A DNA stretch of 64,000 nucleotides from CAXMQZ01 sp963707075 (lineage in GTDB: Bacteria > Acidobacteriota > Thermoanaerobaculia > Multivoradales > JAHEKO01). The DNA lies in assembly GCA_963707075.1 (NCBI GenBank), contig CAVPOX010000006.1, forward strand, positions 184,482 to 248,481. The letters run 5' to 3'. The notes beneath the pieces were generated by a model. It did no database searches, was not told the origin of the DNA, and saw nothing but the letters and a program-made list of their open reading frames with translations. The position numbers were made by a program, and so were the translations under genes. Shown piece by piece: positions 61,441-64,000 of the stretch (positions are counted from its first letter, which is position 1; each line of letters begins with the position of its first letter).

Positions 61441-62537
61441 TCAGTTGGCTGACTCCCACCACTGCATCCGTGCCTCCTCGATCAGCTCCGGGATCCGCCC
61501 GCGGTCATCAGCCCGGGTGCGACCGGTGTGGGCACGAATCCAGCGCTCGGGCAGAGCCTGGCGCCCGTGGAGGGCTCCGACGGCGGCGCCGACGATGGCG
61601 CCGGTCGTATCGTTGTCGCGGGTGTCGTTGACGGCACGAACGATGGCCTCCTCGGGATCGTCGCCGTGGCACATCAGGATGTAGAGGACACACGGCACGG
61701 TCTCGAGCAGATAGGCCCCCGAGTACCAGGACTCACAGGCCTCGAGCGTCGTGAGGCCGCGGTCGAACGCCTGGGGTAGCTCGTCTTCGACGAACCGGGT
61801 CAGGGAACCGGCAAATCCCCGGCGATGCGGCGTGCGAGGCCGGTAGACGGTGTCGGTCTCGAGTGGCCGAGCCACCTCGATGAACCGCTCGACCCACCAG
61901 GTCGGCTCCGGCGGCTCGCTGCGGCCCAGCAGATCCCAGAGCATGGCCACGAAGGCCACACACGAGGCGATCGAGGCGGTGTCGTTGTGGGTGATGGCGG
62001 AGCACATGGCCGTGTCGGCCCAGAGCTGCGGGGAGTAGGGTCACGCAGGTGCGGCACCACCATGGGCGCGATGCGCATCAGGGCCCCGTTGCCGGCCGAG
62101 GGTTGACCGCACTTCCACCACGGCCCGCCGCGCCACTCGTAGGCCTCGCGAAAAGCACCCACGGTCGAGCCCATGCCATAGATGCGTCCGGTCGCGAACT
62201 GCTCCGCCACCTTCTCGGGCACGAAGCCGTCATCCTCGAGCATCTGTTCCAGGGTCCAGAAGGCCATCTGGGTGTCATCCGATGGAATGCCCTCTCGTCT
62301 GCCCGTGGTGCGCAGCGGCAGGTAGTCCCGCACCTCTCCGACGAACTCCCGGCGATCCTCGGGCCTCAGACCCTCCGAGGTGACCCCGAGGGAGTCGCCC
62401 ACCGCAAGCCCCCACAGCATGCCCTCGACGCGATCGAACTCCACCTCGTCGGGAAGAGGCGCCGGTGCCGTGTCAAGAAACCCAGCCGGCCGCATGGCGA
62501 TGGCACCCTGCTCGATCAGCTCCCGTAGCAGTCTCAT
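61441..62537 (-). pseudogene. ADP-ribosylglycohydrolase, one frameshift
   Basis: Starts at ATG 62537. MLWGLAVGDSLG, the family's N-terminal G-D motif, and PSDDTQM supply the first metal ligands. Near 62042 one T is missing: restoring it turns DPTPRSS into DPYSPQLWADTAMCSAITHND. The second frame then runs to 61441 with AVNDTRDNDTTGAIVGAAVG, the last di-metal motif. With the frame restored the enzyme is complete (about 365 aa) and would remove ADP-ribose from proteins or small molecules. TGATG overlap with the upstream gene marks an operon. A sequencing error is possible. Confidence 0.8.
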
Positions 62538-62721
62538 CAGTTCATCCGATCCGGCAGCACAGGTCCCCAGATCACGGCCAGGTGTTCCGTGTTGTCCATG
62601 ACCGCATTCCTGCGGTGCAGCATACCGTCCCGGAGCGTCCCGCACGGGCCCCTCCAGGGTACTTGGCGTTCAGGGTCTCGACCCGCACGATCACCGAGAT
62701 GGCTTCTACCAGAACACTCAT
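62537..62721 (-). pseudogene. Small conserved gene between Rap1a-like and ADP-ribosylglycohydrolase genes, frameshifted
   Basis: ATG at 62721 overlaps the stop of the Rap1a-like gene (ATGA). MSVLVEAISVIVRVETLNAK followed by YPGG is well conserved in appearance. After a frame change near 62650 the end reads GMLHRRNAVMDNTEHLAVIW to a TGA that overlaps the next ATG. Length and frame (185 nt) show a net 1-nt error or larger deletion. Function unknown. Confidence 0.5.
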
Positions 62722-63161
62722 CGGGAAACTCCCGACGATTGCAGCTCTGGACACCACTGCTGCGTGACGGCATCGAACATGACGGCAGCTGCCGGCGCTT
62801 CGAGGGCATGCGGATTCCCGTCGACGTAGTCGACGAAGACTCGTGCCACATCCCGTCCCGTGATCGAGGTGCCGTCGGCATAGCAGCCCGCCACTGGTAC
62901 CTCGGCCTGGGCCTGCATCGACCCGGTGAGGAAGGTGATGTAGTCGCGGGCCGCAATCGAGTAGCCGTGGCAGACCGCGCCCCAGTAGTCGATGGTGTCG
63001 CTGTCGGCGGCGGGATTGTCGCTCGCCTCGAGCAGCGTCTCACATCCGTTGCGCAGCCAGGTGACTTCACTCGGCTCGACCCCGGCCTCGCCACCAGAGC
63101 CGATCGTCGCCAGGCCCAGACCCAGAACCAAGACTGTTGCCACTCCGATTCTCTGTCGCAT
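62718..63161 (-). CDS. Exported Rap1a/Tai-like protein
   Basis: A 147-aa protein with a signal peptide (IGVATVLVLGLGLATIGSGG). The mature domain has the Rap1a/Tai layout: TWLRNGCETLLE, then CHGYSIAARDYI, a middle C in AGCY, and VARVFVDYVDGNPHALEAPA before a final QQWCPE. In other bacteria this domain includes immunity proteins against T6SS amidase effectors, but many members have no known effector. GGAGG precedes the ATG at 63161. It heads an operon with a small gene and an ADP-ribosylglycohydrolase. No T6SS genes are in view. Confidence 0.7.
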   Translation of the reverse strand: MRQRIGVATVLVLGLGLATIGSGGEAGVEPSEVTWLRNGCETLLEASDNPAADSDTIDYWGAVCHGYSIAARDYITFLTGSMQAQAEVPVAGCYADGTSITGRDVARVFVDYVDGNPHALEAPAAAVMFDAVTQQWCPELQSSGVSR

Positions 63162-63199
63162 CTCTTCGACCTCCTGAGCACCATGCTGCCACCAGGCCC

Positions 63200-63274
63200 T
63201 GTCAGGACCTGACAATCGAGAGATGTGCATGTCTTGAGGCCCAGCGATCTGCCGAGACGTTTCAGCTGAAACGT
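63200..63274. repeat. Palindromic repeat element, copy in the 63.2-kb divergent gap
   Basis: TGTCAGG-A-CCTGACA (63200-63214) and, 57 bp later, the perfect 18-bp palindrome (63257-63274). Homology to the HNH-gene copy continues beyond to about 63318 (GCGCCAGG...GGGCGAGTCAGCC). Confidence 0.8.
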
Positions 63275-63348
63275 CCATCGCTCTCGCCGCGCCAGGCTGG
63301 TCGGGCGAGTCAGCCAGGGTCGCGAAGGATCGCCTGCGACCAATTCCC

Positions 63349-63376
63349 TTGTCAGAATCTGTCAGCGGCCTAGGCT
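63349..63376 (+). promoter_or_regulatory. Promoter candidate for the gene at 63507
   Basis: TTGTCA and TAGGCT are separated by 16 nt, with a second TGTCAG in the spacer. The leader to the ATG would be about 125 nt. Confidence 0.35.
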
Positions 63377-63506
63377 AGGTTGGAGAGTGGAGGAGTCTTG
63401 TTCTCGTCCAGCCAGTCCATCCTGTTGCGGCTAGCCGTTGGCAAGCTATCGCCCAACTCTGCTGGCTGCCGGTGGATCGCGGCCCTTCGCACTCGAGCGT
63501 GAACCG

Positions 63507-63797
63507 ATGGAAGACTTCGATCTCGACGACCAATTCGGCGACTATCCCTCGTTTGAGAGGTCCAGCGGTGGCCCGAGTTGCCTCACTGTAGCTGTCGTTG
63601 TTCTCATCGTCGGCGCAGTCATCAGCTTGCTGAGCGAATGGATCTGGAAGGCTTTGGCGGGTGCCGCCATCGCCTGGGGCTTCATCCTGCTCTTTGTTGT
63701 TCCGGTGGTGGGCGTTGTCGCCCTTGTTGTCAGCGGGGTTGTGAACTTCAGTGAGTGGAGGAGGCGGCGGGCAGAGAGGAAAGGCAAGAAGGGCTGA
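63507..63797 (+). CDS. Small two-helix membrane protein
   Basis: A 96-aa protein with an acidic N-terminus (MEDFDLDDQFGDYPSF), two hydrophobic helices (TVAVVVLIVGAVISLL and AWGFILLFVVPVVGVVALVV) and a strongly basic tail (EWRRRRAERKGKKG). The charge layout suggests both ends in the cytoplasm. No family recognised. The ADP-ribosylglycohydrolase gene starts 15 nt after its stop, probably in the same operon. Confidence 0.55.
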   Translation: MEDFDLDDQFGDYPSFERSSGGPSCLTVAVVVLIVGAVISLLSEWIWKALAGAAIAWGFILLFVVPVVGVVALVVSGVVNFSEWRRRRAERKGKKG

Positions 63798-63812
63798 GGT
63801 CCCGATCGAGAA

Positions 63813-64000
63813 TGGCTGCGCAAGAAGATCGCCTTTCAGACCGCGTCAGGGGCACCCTGATCGGGCTGGCTGCGGGTGACAAGAATCATGGCCCCAGCCA
63901 CATGGCCTGGCGGCTGGCTCAGAGTCTTGCCGAACGGCAGCGCTTCGATCCTGAAGACATCTTCAAACGGTACCTTGCTTGGCATCGGGAGGGTTCGTTC
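63813..64000 (+). CDS. ADP-ribosylglycohydrolase family protein, N-terminal part
   Basis: The gene runs off the window; 62 codons are visible. DRVRGTLIGLAAGDKNHGPS matches the family's N-terminal G-x-x-x-G-D motif, here G-L-A-A-G-D-K-N rather than the common G-D-x-L/G, followed by a helix and F-D-P-E-D-I-F-K-R-Y-L-A-W, typical of the segment before the D-D-T motif. A second family member in addition to 61441-62537. Catalytic residues further on cannot be checked. Confidence 0.7.

Noticed and set aside
62718..63161. Type VI secretion immunity gene
   Set aside because: The domain fits Rap1a/Tai, but no T6SS structural or effector gene is visible, so the role is left open.

Overview
The window is GC-rich bacterial DNA. 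Six full-length or nearly full-length Pkn-type Ser/Thr kinase genes, most ending in TolB/WD40-like propellers, plus three kinase fragments, a DUF222/HNH gene, SUMF1-type proteins and secreted proteins ending in an F-E-S-G-D-T-(S/A)-A-W tag together suggest an Acidobacteriota-like lineage (Thermoanaerobaculia/Holophagae type). No rRNA, tRNA or CRISPR array was seen, so the placement is inference.

1-21.6 kb is kinase-rich. It opens with the end of a NapB-like cytochrome and a DUF4442 gene, then a 1472-aa kinase/TolB-like/STAND fusion, a GNAT gene, a frameshifted kinase-SUMF1-hydrolase gene, a divergent frameshifted kinase-propeller gene, a DUF6265 gene, a shikimate-kinase-like gene without a P-loop, an SDR gene, a secreted Cys-rich protein, two abutting kinase genes (the second decayed) and an MFS transporter. 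21.9-26.8 kb is ordinary: Kelch protein, DoxX-like protein, endonuclease VIII, NTF2-like lipoprotein, renalase-like flavoprotein, GNAT.

27-50.8 kb is accessory DNA with dispersed duplicates. There are paired copies of a large lipoprotein and of a GH18-like secreted protein, one intact and three damaged copies of a SnoaL-like gene, a LamG gene with a distant fragment, a chimeric pseudogene, a MazEF-type module, another kinase, CPBP and TetR genes, a truncated M12B protease, a PqiA-like gene, SUMF1, HNH, an internally deleted M28 peptidase, and a PDZ plus PQQ-propeller pair. Many remnants look like clean internal deletions.

50.8-64 kb holds an AddAB-like pair, HicAB, a LytTR regulator with an AgrA-type double site, a decayed VapBC-type pair, DUF2442, a repeat-rich secreted protein, a POT transporter, an operon of a Rap1a/Tai-like protein plus ADP-ribosylglycohydrolase, and the start of a second ADP-ribosylglycohydrolase. 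Palindromic repeats (ACGTTTCAGCTGAAACGT) occur inside the HNH gene and in two divergent intergenic regions here.

Several genes have a TAGAAT/TAGACT or TATAAT hexamer only 6-11 nt before the start codon, which suggests leaderless transcription next to genes with strong Shine-Dalgarno sites. Single-base frameshifts are frequent. Some could be sequencing errors, but the fragments and deletions point to real gene decay.
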